DNA from: Porogramme epimiltina
Taxonomy: Eukaryota; Basidiomycota; Agaricomycetes; Polyporales; Polyporaceae
Direction: 5' to 3'
DNA length: 64,000 nucleotides
Assembly: GCA_900155495.1 (NCBI GenBank)
Contig: FTLJ01000037.1
Location: 1 to 64,000 of the forward strand
The notes under the pieces were generated by a model. That model had not been told where the DNA came from. It searched no databases and saw nothing but the letters and a program-made list of their open reading frames with translations. Both the position numbers and the translations under genes were made by a program. The first letter of the stretch is position 1, and every line of letters begins with the position of its first letter. Below are positions 1 to 11,848 of this stretch, one piece after another.

Positions 1-300
1 TGACTCCCTATGACTCCTAGTGACTCATACCTCATGTATATATACCAGAGCACACTTGGGGTAGACCCCAAGTTTGACCTCTCCGTTCAATAGAGGCATT
101 CTCCCCTCAGATCCCCTTGACCCTGCTTGACCTCTACCACAGTAGCTCGACCGTGCCCCTTTGGTGCGTGTCCCCTTTGAACCACAGAACCCATTGATCC
201 CCTTGGACCTTAGGGCCATTGCTTAACCATTTATCATTGATCCACCTCTGATCCGATCAACCTGGAACCTTTGACTTAGGGGAGACGCTTCGGCGTAACA
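1..300. repeat. Low-complexity TGACTC / TTGACC-like degenerate repeats
   Basis: The first 30 bases contain TGACTC three times at 10-11-base spacing. The next 250 bases are full of degenerate variants such as TTGACC, TGACCTC, TTGATCC and CTTGACC. No open frame here has a recognisable product. It looks like a decayed simple or tandem repeat next to the AT-rich block that follows. No function can be assigned. Confidence 0.5.
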
Positions 301-2040
301 CAGGGGCTATATTAAAAGGTTATATTATAGTGGCTGAGTTTTATGTAATCAGAGTCAATTCATTTTTTAAAAATAGATCTCCAGTAGTGGCAAGGCTTGT
401 TATAGAGCATTAGAGAGTTGTTAAGGTGACTATGATAAAGAATTAAAGCTATGTTGTAGCTATATACCAATTCTCAACTAAATCACCTCGTTGTTTTTGC
501 ACTACAAGGTATATTATAAGCTTTGTTGTATGTATTTTATTATATACAGCCGCACCCTGTCAATGAAGCACTGCATACCACTTTCTGCCTGCTTTTATAT
601 TGTTTTAAATATAATAAATTTCAAACACCACTTTAAAGTATAGTATGGCTCAATTTTAGTTTCAATCACCCTTCTACTACAGCATACACCATGTCCACAC
701 ACCGTGTAATAATATTACTATTATAAAACAGGAAAAAAAGGTTCCTCATTAGTTGTTTCTGCCAGACATGGCCCACTCTTCTCAAGTGATCTAGACAGGA
801 TGCCTCAGTGTAATAAAGTGCATTTAAAAGGGTGCCTTTGTTTGCAATTTAACTACATATGACTGATAAGGAGACTACAATAGTGTTATATTTAAAGTCT
901 AAAGAGTATGTGTGCTTACATAATCAATAAGCACCTACAACAGAGCCTTTTCAAAATTAAAGTTGTATTTAGGGGACAAAGTACTCAATAGTGCTAATCT
1001 GGCTAGAAGGAGGTGCAATAAAACTGTGTAACAGACTATTACAGGCTATAAAACAAGTAGATATAGTGAGTAGAAATTACTCACACATAGGAAGCATTAT
1101 TTAGGCCAGTGGTAGTGACATAAAAGACACTGGTATCATGTATTGAAACAGTATTATTTACAGGGGTAGAAAATAGGTATTTTATATGAAAGAGGTACCA
1201 CATCAGGCTAGTTCAAGTTATTCCAGGCTTAATGTACTCTCAAAAGGGTGTAGGTACTTACAAGGCTAAGAGAGGCTATATAAAGTACTAGGATGATCAA
1301 TTACATCAACAATCTATACAGGTTATAAAACTATTTTCAAAACATATATCCAAAAAGGGCTCAGTATCCCAGTCAATTCTTATCTTGCTATGACATATTG
1401 TATATCTTTGGAAAACATACTATTATAGCTTCTTAACACAAGTTAAATCATGTAGCTGTACTAAGCATTGACAGAGATATGGGCAAATTAGTGCTGAGCT
1501 GTTTTTAGGACAGTTTTGTCATCCACTATAGATGCACAAAAGGGAGTATAAGCTGAGGATAAATTTGTGAATGTATGAGGTTTATTGGCATTGTATAGAC
1601 TAAGGTAGAAACTGGTTTGCTAACTCAATAAAATACTTTCTTAGACTTAAGCCATTACCAATATAAGTTATACAAATATCTTGTTCATGAATCCTGCTAG
1701 ACATAGCCTACTTCTACTAAGTGCAGTGTAGATTTAGACAACTTATGCATCTTGCAACACTATCAGATTTATGAATTGCTATGAGTCATTTATAGTGTTG
1801 GTACCTCAGTGATATTTTCACTACTAACACCCAAAAGAAGTTATACATATTATAACTAAAATTCTTCACAACAAAATAGATCATGCTATCATCTACTCAC
1901 TAAACAACCTATTAAATGTTCTAGTAGTACAAATAAGAGTTCCCGCATGTAGTAAATCAAATGAATAGTACTAGGCAGTACACTAGGGCTGTGACTTCCA
2001 CCATAGCAATATGATGCAACGAAAAACGATAATTTCCCCA
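301..2040. repeat. AT-rich, CpG-free decayed repeat DNA
   Basis: This block is much richer in A and T than the rest of the window and has no credible gene. By direct reading there is no CpG dinucleotide between about 705 and 1943, while TpA, TpG and CpA are frequent. Two related segments, near 760-795 and near 1695-1725, match each other except mostly for C-to-T and G-to-A changes (TGCCAGACATGGCC against TGCTAGACATAGCC). This is what a transposon relic degraded by cytosine methylation and deamination, or by a RIP-like process, would look like. No terminal repeats or transposase fragments could be recognised, so the element class is unknown. Confidence 0.6.
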
Positions 2041-2085
2041 TAACTCGTGTATCTAAGTGCAATTTAGATGCAGCACTAAATCGTA

Positions 2086-3120
2086 TTAACGAACGAAGAG
2101 TCGCTTTGACTTAAGCGGCCGAGCAGCTCCTACACGCCCAGTTTCTTCTTGATACATTCGATAGGCCTCACGCAGGTGGTCGGGTGACAAAGGTCCCGTC
2201 TCGCCTCTACGCGCTTGGACTTGCCGAGCTATTATGGATAAATGTTAGGAGAAGTGATGCTAAGGAGACAAAGAACATACCTTTCTCAACAATCTCACCA
2301 ACGAAAACCTTGGAGAAACCTGCGACTATTTGAGCGACGGGCTGAGATACTTGCTGCCCCGTTGCCTGTTGAATGACCTGTGCGCGCAACATTGTGGCGT
2401 CGAAAAAGAGGACGCAGTAAAGCGATCAATAAACACACCTTTCGCACCGCCTGTTTAGGCAGCGCATGACGACGATATGCTTCGAAACGGTCGTACTGTG
2501 CAGCGCTGAAGTTGTCCATGAGGACCCTTGCAATTAGGTGTGCCTCTTCAGCCTCCCGTCAACAGCTGATATCTCCATTGTCAAACGTACTTCAAGTTAT
2601 CCTTAGACTGTGTCTGCCACGATAACTGGGCCGAGTAGTCGTCATCCGCCATCGCCGGGAGCACTTCGTCCTCTCCGTCCCCGTCTTCCTCCACCGCTCC
2701 CGACGCACCGTTAGCCCCCGGGGTCGCCGCAGTCCCACTCCCCGAAGGTCCCGGAGTGCCACTTTCACCAACTACAGCCGGGGTAGAGGAGGGAGGGTGC
2801 ATTCCTGGGAGACTGAGACCGTGCGCAAACGCTTGGGTATCTTGCGTAGGCCCAGGTGTGGTGCCAGACCCCGCGGAGATATTCGAAGGCGGTTGCGAAG
2901 TGCCAGCGCCGAGCTGAGAGTCGACCCACTGGAGCCCGCTGGCTTGGGATGGTTGCTGTTGAGATGTGGAAGCCGTGCGAGAGGTGTCGGCGCTGGCGTT
3001 GGCGTTGGCGTTTTTGGGCTTACGCCCGCGTTTTGCGCCGGTGCCCCGTGCTGCTGGCACGCTTCCACGAGGAGCGGTGGGGGTCGCAGGGGTGGGATAC
3101 TGAGTGAATGGAGAGGCCAT
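2086..3120 (-). CDS. TAF11: TFIID subunit TAF11
   Basis: Histone-fold subunit of the general transcription factor TFIID; in the known complex it pairs with TAF13 in the nucleus. Four exons on the minus strand (3120-2591, 2526-2439, 2377-2281, 2228-2086) join in frame to 285 residues. Exon 1 encodes about 175 residues of Pro/Ser/Ala/Gly-rich sequence with an acidic patch. Exons 2-4 encode the conserved C-terminal fold, seen as FSAAQYDRFEAYRR, then GFSKVFVGEIVEKA, then GPLSPDHLREAYR, the order and spacing of TAF11. The first intron donor is taken as GTACGT at 2590, because only that restores the KVLMDNFS frame. Introns are 52-64 nt. The start is the first ATG of the long exon. The assignment is firm; the low-complexity N-terminus is less certain. 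Confidence 0.93.
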
Positions 3121-3336
3121 TGCGGTCGGAAGAGGGAAGATGGAGGTTGTGGCTGAGGTTGGAGGCGCCCACGCGCAATGCGGGGTCGAGTGGCAGCGTC
3201 TAGGCGCCCAAACGTACGCGCCGTGGACTCTGCCCCAGGTCCTTTCGAGCGGCTTCTGTCAACCCCGACTCGCGTCTGTTGCTCACTCCTCGCCCCTCGC
3301 TTTCCGGCCACGCCCCCCACGACAGGCAAACTCGAG

Positions 3337-4645
3337 ATGGCCCGAAGTAACTACAGCCCCTCTCCCTCGCCCAGCCTCAGATCCAGCACAGACTTCTCCG
3401 ACTCTTCCCACGACGAGGACATCGGCACCCATGCAGACGGCAGTGAGTTGGCGGGCTCGGCGTCGAGGCCTGGATCTCCCATGACCGCAGAGGCAAGCAT
3501 GCTTGGAGAGGACAAGCAAGCGGACACGATGACCTGTCAATGGGAGGACTGCGGCAAGGTCTTCAGCCACTTGCCTACTCTTATCGAGCACATACATAAC
3601 GGTAAGTGGCACGACTTTGGTTCTACGACACTGCATTGCGTTGGTGCCGAGCATGTTTCTGTGGACAGCATATACATGCCCGTTCGTCATGGATTCCGTT
3701 GTTCGAGTCGGTTCAGCCACTCTCGTATTGTTGCGTCGTTCCTGACACGCTGCACTAGATCACATCGGCGTGCACAAATCCAACTACACCTGTGAATGGG
3801 CCGGATGTGTTCGTCGCGGCATCGCGCAGACGTCACGGTTCGCTCTCATATCACACATACGTTCTCACACTGGCGAGAAGCCTTTCACCTGCCCACGACC
3901 AGGCGAGTAACACTACCGATGCATCTGGTGCGGCCAGCTCACGCGTGCCACAGAGTGCGACAAGTCCTTCACTCGTTCAGACGCGCTCGCAAAGCACATG
4001 CGCATTCAGCACAACATTTCACCACCTCTACCAGGCCGAGGGGGAAACCGCAAGCGCAAACGAGAGGAGCCTGAACAGGGATCATCTCACGCGCCCGATC
4101 CCTATGGCTACTCGACATTCAAAGTCGAGTCATCACATGGAGGCAACGACGAGGATGACTTTCGGCTTTCGCCTGTAGACGGTGGTAGTCTGGCCTCTCG
4201 ACTACCGGCGCCCGTACGACAGTACAGCCCGGAGCCCGGTGATTTCGATGATCCTGAGGACCAACTTCCGCCTCACCTTGCGGAGCAAGCGGATCCCGCA
4301 ACTGGCTTTATCATGGGGCGCTCGCCCACGGAGGTGCGGTACATTCTGATGAAGGCAAAGCACCGGTGGGTGCTGGAGCAACACGAAGCCCTAGTAGAGG
4401 AGTTGCGTGTGCTGCGACACGAGGAGAAGTGCTGGAAGGAGCGCAAGGACGCGCTGCTGGATGAGTTGCTGAAGAAACAGTTTGGGTACGTGATCAGTAC
4501 GCACTATACGAACAGACATGTTTACTAACGCTTCGTCAACAACGGAAGGGCACAAGCGGGACAATTGACGAACCCGCTAGTGATGGCAGCTCAAAACACC
4601 TGGGTCTACAACCCGAGCCGAAGGGACGAAGACCCTTATGCGTAG
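3337..4645 (+). CDS. Three-finger C2H2 zinc-finger protein (possibly INO80-type Iec1-like)
   Basis: Exons 3337-3601, 3759-3902, 3954-4485 and 4549-4645 encode 345 residues. After a Ser/Asp-rich N-terminus, three C2H2 fingers of the C-x4-C type follow between about residues 66 and 155. The second and third are joined by the TGEKPF linker typical of DNA-binding arrays, and the third ends in KHMRIQH. The C-terminal half has a conserved-looking stretch (GRSPTEVRYILMKAKHRW) followed by a charged, probably helical segment. Intron 2 (3903-3953) has a GC donor, GCGAGT, needed to keep finger 3 intact. Fungal proteins with this finger layout include INO80 complex subunit Iec1 of fission yeast, but that identity is a guess; a sequence-specific transcription factor is equally possible. 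It lies divergent from TAF11, with 216 bp between the start codons. Confidence 0.85.
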
Positions 4646-4987
4646 TGCACCGTGTGCTGTTTTGTATTTGTGTATATTTTATAGCTAGGGGACATCACGG
4701 ACCGATGACTGTCTGCACGAGTGTACTTGGCTGAGCCTGCTGCAGGCTGGGGGAGTAGACGCGCGCAAGAAGCGCGCAACAGTAGACGCCCAAATGGTAG
4801 TGACCAGCCGTCCTTGGCTCCAGGCTCCGTCCTTCGCCCACTCGCCCAAAGACCGCCGTGTCCTCGTCGTCTCACACGTTCTCCTCTCTCCTCATTCTCG
4901 TACATTCCTTCCTTTGTCGGATCTCCTCCCTCGTTTGCTCTCCCCATCTCTCTTAGTTCCCATCCCTTCAATCTAGAGCTGCCGTCA
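4646..4987. promoter_or_regulatory. Intergenic leader with pyrimidine-rich tract
   Basis: This stretch of about 340 bases separates the zinc-finger gene from the SH3/RA gene. From about 4860 to 4965 the plus strand is strongly C/T-rich, a common feature just upstream of start codons in fungal genes that often surrounds transcription starts. No TATA box is obvious. A short frame crosses it but has no recognisable product. Confidence 0.4.
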
Positions 4988-7900
4988 ATGACCGACGACA
5001 TAATGCAACACCAGATGCACGTAGACCATGCATACCCCTCCGACGAGGAACACTCCGTCCTTGAGGATGACTCAGACGGCGAGGACAGGGACCTCGACTA
5101 CATGGACGACGACGACGGCTCATCCTCCCTCTCTATTCCAAACGAGTCCATCGACTTCGATCTCGTGTATGCTCTCCACAGCTTCGCTGCCACAGTCGAG
5201 GGCCAGGCGAATGTCGTCAAAGGAGACTCCCTTTTCCTCATGGACGACAGCAACTCCTACTGGTGGCTCGTCCGTGTTCTCAAAACCCAGGAGGTTGGCT
5301 ACATTCCAGCCGAGAATATCGAGACCCCCTTCGAGCGTCTCGCTAGGCTTAACAAACACCGCAACGTAGATGTACGTCGTCCGATTTGTCTCCCCTCCCG
5401 ACCCCCTCTCAATATTCACTTGTGTGCATTCATAGCTTGCCTCTGCCACTCAAGCCGAGCTTCAAGAGTCTCGCGACCGTCTTATTTCCTCTCGTAACGG
5501 CTCCAACCAGGTCCACACTCCATCCCCCACCCCCGGCCGCCAGACCGGAGCCAAAGGCGTAACCTTCAACTACGCATTTGGCGTGCGTCGCTATGCCCCT
5601 GCCATCTGGAATGAAGATGAGGAGGAGGACGAAGACATAGAATGGGACGACGAGGACTACTCAGACGAGGACCCCGCCCTAGCGGCGGAATGGGAGCAAC
5701 GCCGTTCCATGCATGGTGAGCAAACCACATCGGCCAGTATGGAACCCGACGACGGCATGAGCTGGGAAGATGGTGCGGCGGAGGAACTTCAGCGCGAACG
5801 CTTACAACAGCAACAACAGCTCATGTCTCCTCTGTCTTCGCCCAACGATCCTTCCCGTCCCCCCGATCAACCCGCCGTACAACCCCTGCGTACACAGGGT
5901 ACTCGTGACAAGCTTGTCGTCATGCAGGATGAGACGTCCCCGGCCTCGCCCATGTCACCCACTCGTAACATGGACCCCGCGCAAGCTACTGAAACCCGCA
6001 AACTCTCTATGACACCTGCTGTGGCGCGTACCGAAGATTACAACAGTTCCGCTCAAGCTGGGCCTCTCCTACCGAGCGCCATCATGCAGCAGCAGTCGGA
6101 TGAGCGGAAGCGGACCCGCGAGGAGATCGAGGCACTTGAAGAGGCTGCAAGGAAGAAGGCCAACGTAGCTGTCGCTGCCGCTAATCAACCTCGAACCAAG
6201 GTCACTGCCACTGTGTCCGTCGGTGATGCTCCCGCAGGTGCTAAACCGGGAGGTGCTAAGTTACGCAAGGATCGTGACCGTGGTCAAGACACCACGGATG
6301 ATGAGAGCGGCAAGGAGAAAGACAAGAAGAAAAAGAGCGGTGGCGTCTTTGGAGGGCTCTTCGGGAGGAAGAAGGACAAGGACAAGTCAAAAGACAAGTC
6401 GGACACGGCTAGTTCTACGAGCATGGATTCTCTCCGCGAATCTGAAGAATCCGGTCGTTCTCGTACATCCCCACTCACCTCTCCTGAAGGCAACTCCCCT
6501 ACCACTGCCAGCGCTCGTCAGCAACAGCAGCAAGCGATGCTCATGCATAAGAACTCGATGGATCCCAAGAGGAACCTTCAGCCTCAACAATCGACGTCTC
6601 CTCAGCAAACAGAACCTCAGGTCTCGCAGAGCCGTACATCGGATGACCCCGTTGTCCAGTCTCAGTTGTCCCAGCACGCGTCACAGCTGCGCCAGCGCGA
6701 CCAGCATCAGCAGGCCCTCTACCAGCAATACTTAAACCGCTCCCCTGCGTCCTCGCCGGAAGCGCAGCCGTCATATGGTCTTCAGTCCGTTTCAGCCGTT
6801 CTCCCAGGGCCCATTTCGTTCAACTCCTCCACGAGCACGACATCCGCACTATCCGCCACCAGCTCTCGCCCTCGTCCCGGCTCTCTCGTACTCTCACCCA
6901 CGAATATGGACGGCCAGGGTGTCGGCCTCCCCGATCTTAGCGTTGTCCGCGTGTTCGCAGGAGACCACCTTCAGACAGAGGCGACGTTCAAGACGGTCCT
7001 GCTTAACTCGTCCACGACCGCCTCCGACCTCGTTCGTCAGGCTATCCAGCGCTTCCGGTTACCGGCAGGGGAAGATGAGAAAGACTACTACCTTACGATC
7101 AAGCAGGTGGAAGGGTCTTCCGCTGTCCTCAGAGGGGAGGAGAAGCCACTTGGCGTGTTCGAATCTCTCGTAGAGGCGGCCATGGAGATCCCCAAGGTCA
7201 AACGGAGTAGCGTAGGCAGTATCAGCTCCGTTGCAAGCAATCTCTCCATGCACCCGGCGATCAAAAAGCTGTCGATGAACGACTTCACCGATGATTCGCA
7301 GGTCAAGTTCTACCTGAACCGACGCGGTCGCGACGACGAAACCTTCGATGAGGGTGATGAGACCCTTCTGGCAGAGAGTGTGGACGGCGACTCCGAGTCT
7401 CGTGGTCGCGGCCAGTTCCTCAGTGTAGCCACCGCCCTTGGAAACTCTGTCCCGCCTGAACGGTTCAGCTCGCCTTCCTTCCGCTTCGGCATGCAACTCG
7501 TGGTCTACCCAGACGACCTGCCCGACGACATGGTCTTCGATCCACAGACAGAAGCCATCGTGTTCAAAAATACGCTTCGAACCCGCCCTCAGGCGAGCCA
7601 AGTTCCCTCTCCCGGCATCTCACAGACGCAGCGCAAGAAGATCTTCGTGTTTCCAAAGAACATTACTGTCGCGGAAGTCATCGAGCAAGGTCTGGATCGC
7701 TTCGGAATCCCCGAAGGTGTCGTGGACGGTGGCGATGAAGTTGAGGACAAGCAAACCAAGAGGAGGAGCTCTTCTCGAGTTCGATATTGTCTGGCTGTCG
7801 AGATCAACGGCAAAGGTACGAATTATTCATCCCGTATACATCCAAAACCTAACATCGTTGTTGCCAGAACGCGAGCTAGCGCCTTCCAGCAAGGTCATCG

Positions 7901-9259
7901 ATGCTTACCCGAAGCCACCCACATATCGTCAGTTTGAACGCCGGTTCAGCGACAGCAAGCGTCGCTCCATCGATTCCGCCCAGCTCCTATTAGGATCGGC
8001 AGACGACGTCCGACCAGAAGACCCAGTGTTCATTCTGCGCCGTGCTGTTGCGTATCGCATCTCTTCTGCTCGCCATCGGTCGTCCGCACCTCTTGATGAC
8101 CTCGCTTTGCACCAGCTACGCGAATCGGTGTCCAGTTCAAGCACAGGGTCAGACGTCACCGCTCACCCTGAGTCACCGAAACGTAACGCAAAGGAAATCA
8201 TTGCGGCACAGCGAGCCGCTACTCGTGCGAATCAGCGCGCCATCCTCTCGACCCAGGCCAACTCGTTGCGCGGCTTGGACGTCCTCCTACCCGGCAATGC
8301 CATTCTCCGAAGCTCCCGCTATGAGGCGGATGACAAGATGCGATATTCTTATGTCGAGCCTGATGGCGAAATCTACGATATCAGTGATATTGTGGAAGAA
8401 GAGTGGCGTGGCGAGATTGGCCCAGCAGGCCTCAAACCCGACTTATCCCGTGATGACCTCCTGCATGGCGTCCTCGCTCACAAGGACGGACTTAATGCGA
8501 AGCTAGATCGCGTTCTTAACAAGATCAAACACGAGAAGGGCACTAGCCGCACTCCCCTATCGCAACCCTCGTCTGGTCCCACCGATTCCGCTAGGTCAAG
8601 CATGGATTCAAGTTACTCAGCGAATGAGACCATCCAGGAGCTGTCCACATCCCGATCAGCAACCCCCACTGCACGCGACATCGCTAGGTCTGCTTCTGCT
8701 GCGGCCAGTGCCCAGCGCGTCGCTTCTCCCCCTGCGTCCCGGATGTCTAGCTACAGGACAGCCAGTCCAGGGGAGTCCGAGTATTCGCGCGCCCACACCG
8801 CGACGCCCACCGCAGGCAGCCGTATGCGCAACTACGCTGTGCCCCATGAGCGGCAGGCGTCGTTCGCCTCGGCAGTATCAGAGTACCGCACAGCGACGCC
8901 TTCCTCCCCTCATCGTGCCATTACCGCTCAACCCCCGAGGGATAACAAGCCGAAATTGGTCCTCCCCAAGAACGACTTTGGCTTAAACGAGATGATGGCT
9001 GTCATTGAGATGCGGGCATCACTGAATAAGAAGATACCCGAGCGTGCGCCGTTGGACCCGGTCGAAGAGATGCTATTCGGGAGGCCGATCGAACCGCACA
9101 CGCTTCACCCTGAAATCCGGAACATCTACGCCAGCACGTTCAAACAGCTCGAAGAGATGGACCAGGTATATGTCTTCTTTCATGTCCGCGTTCATGGTAC
9201 TTACCACAATTGTACAGACTTTGGACGAACTACTACAGCAGGCCATCCACGTTCGCTGA
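4988..9259 (+). CDS. SH3 and Ras-association domain scaffold protein
   Basis: Exons 4988-5371, 5436-7815, 7868-9165 and 9218-9259 join in frame to 1367 residues. After an acidic N-terminus there is an SH3 domain at about residues 58-115, with ALHSFAATVEG, the YWWLVR tryptophan pair and GYIPAENIE. Its sequence type resembles the SH3 of fungal Bud14/Tea4 polarity proteins. A very acidic segment, Gln/Ser/Pro-rich linkers and a Lys-rich patch follow. A Ras-association-like domain starts near residue 626 (LSVVRVFAGDHLQTEATFK). The C-terminal third has conserved blocks but no domain I can name. Known SH3 plus RA proteins link small GTPases to polarity or MAP-kinase signalling, so a cortical scaffold is the likely role. 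This is inferred from domains, not from a clear orthologue. A Bud14-like PP1 connection is possible, but no PP1-binding motif was verified. Confidence 0.85.
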
Positions 9260-9791
9260 GGGGATATGACTTATTTATGGTGTTCGCTTGGATGTATCTT
9301 ACAGCTTTCTGACTTCCATAGTATTTATCTATTCTCTCCGTGAAGTCTTCCAGATTACCGACTCGTGCCATCGTTGTTCTCCTGCAAGGTAAACTTCGCC
9401 TCTCAGGCAGAGTTAGACTCGGACGAACTTTTTCTACAATCTCATAGCACTCAAGCATGCGTAAACGCGTCATCGGCGTGTTGGAAGCGGTTTTCGTTTG
9501 GTGAATTTTGATAGTGAGATTGCAGTGAATAATACACCCTGCACTGTACGAACGATTTAGAGATCCAGGAAAACTGGACGCAGTCTGGGTCAGAGTCATT
9601 GCTAGGCGCCAGGACGGGAACCGCCACCCCGAGCGGCTGCGAAGCTTAGTTTCAACTTCAGTTGTTAGCCTGAACTGGCCCTGAAGGAGTCCTCGAGCTT
9701 GTCGCACGGCACTCACAACCCACGCTTACCTCTCCGAACCGAGGTCGACGGTCGGTTCTGGTCTACTTCGTTACAGGAGACTGTCTCCAGT
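9260..9791. other. Intergenic region, no gene seen
   Basis: About 530 bases lie between the SH3/RA gene and the antiporter. No conserved frame, tRNA cloverleaf or clear TATA box was found. It probably holds the 3' end of one gene and the promoter of the next. Confidence 0.5.
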
Positions 9792-11660
9792 ATGCCGGCT
9801 CTTGTATACGAAGAGCCCTCCCTCGTGCACCTCCTAATTCTCGCCTCCTTTCTTTACCTTCTCAATGTCTCCAGGGTATGCGCCGACCGCCTGCTCTACG
9901 CTGGCATCGTCGCTCAAATAGGGCTCGGTATCATATACGGGGCTCCTCTTGCGAACCTTTTACCTGGCGCATGGCAAACGGCGTTCACAGACCTGGGCTA
10001 CATGGGTCTGATCCTGGTGGTGTTCGAAGGCGAGTCCCCTTCCCATCGTCAGAACACAACTAGGCTGACATTAACACCCTAATAGGTGGACTCTCTACAA
10101 ACTTGCCTCTCCTTCTCTCCAATCTTCCTCTGTCCATTTTCAGTGCCCTCACGGGGATTGCACTGCCCATCGCTCTGTCCCTGGCGGTACTCAGCGCGGG
10201 ATACGGATATCGCCCTCTCGAGGCCTTCGCCGCAGGGGCAGCTCTCTCATCAACCAGCCTCGGCACCACCCTTTCCGCGCTCAATAGCGTCACAAAAGGG
10301 AATGGTGTTTTAGGGCAGCCGCCTCCGCAAGGCTCGAATGAACTACAGCCCATCCCAGCACAGGTTCCTCTTCAACAATCTCGTATAGGCACCGTCCTCA
10401 TCAGTGCGGCGATAATTGATGATGTTATTGGTCTTGTCGTCGCATCCCTAATCCCCGCCCTTTCCTCTATCGACTCAAACACGACGGGTCAAGGGCAAGG
10501 AAACCTCGCCTGGACCATCATCCGTCCCCTCCTCTCTTCTCTCCTTGTCGCTGTCCTGGGCTCGATTGTCGCACGATTTGTGTTACGGCCCATCTTCCGC
10601 TATCGCGGTATTGGGGAGCAATGGTGCGCGGCCACGCGCCCAGGGAAGCCGTGGGGTACCCCGGCGTTGTTCCGAGACGGAGCGGGTTGGGGGACAGAGG
10701 CGCACGCAGATGCGGTCAAACTATTCCTGATGGTCGCCGCACTTAGTGTCATGGCCGTTATCACCAACTGTAAGCACTATTGTGACCAGCGGGCAATTCC
10801 TCGACTGATTCCTCTCTCTAGACACCGGGACGAGCATACTTTATGGAGCCTATGTGGCAGGTCTCATCTTGACTTACACTTCTAAACCGGCTACCACAAC
10901 ATTGCTCGCTTCAAGCGATGCGTTCGACGAACGAGAGTCCGCCATGTCTTTTGAACACACATTCAGCCGCGCAATTGGCCCATTGCAGAGCCACGTCTTC
11001 CTTCCACTCTTCTTTGCGAGTATTGGGTTTGCGATTGTGAGCGAATTCCCCAAATATCCTATCCAAACTCCACTGAACATCACTTAGCCCTTCCTTGACT
11101 TATGGCGGCCTACCATTCTTTGGCGTGGCGTCGTATACTCTATCCTCATGTGCCTCGGAAAGCTCGGAGTTGGTTTCCCCATACTTGCCTATCCTCAAGC
11201 TCTGTTGACCTGGGCCGCTGTGCGCACGAGAGTCAGAACCCTGCCACAACGTTGCAGGACAGTCATCTGTAGCATACACACCGCCCTTCCCCGCATCAGG
11301 CGCAACCAGCCATCTACAGTCGAATCGCAAATTGAACATTCCAACCCAACGCCGAGGGGCTCGGACATCGGTCAAGAACCCAATGTGAATCCACCTGATA
11401 TGCGTCCGTCAAAAAACAAGACAGTTACATCCCTCCATCCAGCGCTCTTCATGGGCATCGCGATGGTCTCTCGTGGCGAAATTGGATTGCTCATCGCGCA
11501 GCTGGCACGAGGCGATTTTCAGAATCCGGGACTGCTTGGCGACGAGGCTTTCCTCCTCTGCATATGGGCCATCCTTCTTTGCACCCTGGTAGGCCCTATC
11601 GGAGTTGGTGCAGTGGTCAAACGGTGGGGGCCGAGGGTCACATCCGGCATCTGGCAATGA
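9792..11660 (+). CDS. CPA2-type monovalent cation/proton antiporter
   Basis: Exons 9792-10029, 10086-10769, 10822-11036 and 11088-11660 give 569 residues with many hydrophobic segments, about ten to twelve predicted membrane spans. The family is the sodium/hydrogen exchanger (KefB-like, CPA2) group. Visible signatures are the N-terminal VAQIGLGIIYG helix, the Ser/Thr-rich SSTSLGTTLSALN stretch, and SAAIIDDVIGLVV with the double Asp expected at the ion-binding site. MVSRGEIGLLIAQ lies near the C-terminus. A hydrophilic loop of about 90 residues (KTLPQ to NPPDMRPSK region) precedes the last helices. Substrate (Na+ or K+) and membrane (plasma or internal) cannot be read from the sequence. Intron 1 (10030-10085) has a GC donor, GCGAGT. 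The start is the ATG directly before the first hydrophobic segment. Confidence 0.9.
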
Positions 11661-11848
11661 ATATTAACAAATTCAATGTAAGCTTCAATGCACCCCATAA
11701 GCGTCGAGTATTCGCTGACGTCATGAGTTAGGAGCACCTACGGACGACTCGGTCCGGCGCATCTCGATAGATCCATCGATACTATGATACTCCCCTTGCT
11801 CCAGACCTCCACGAACATCGTCAAGATACCCTAGATAGACCTAGAACT

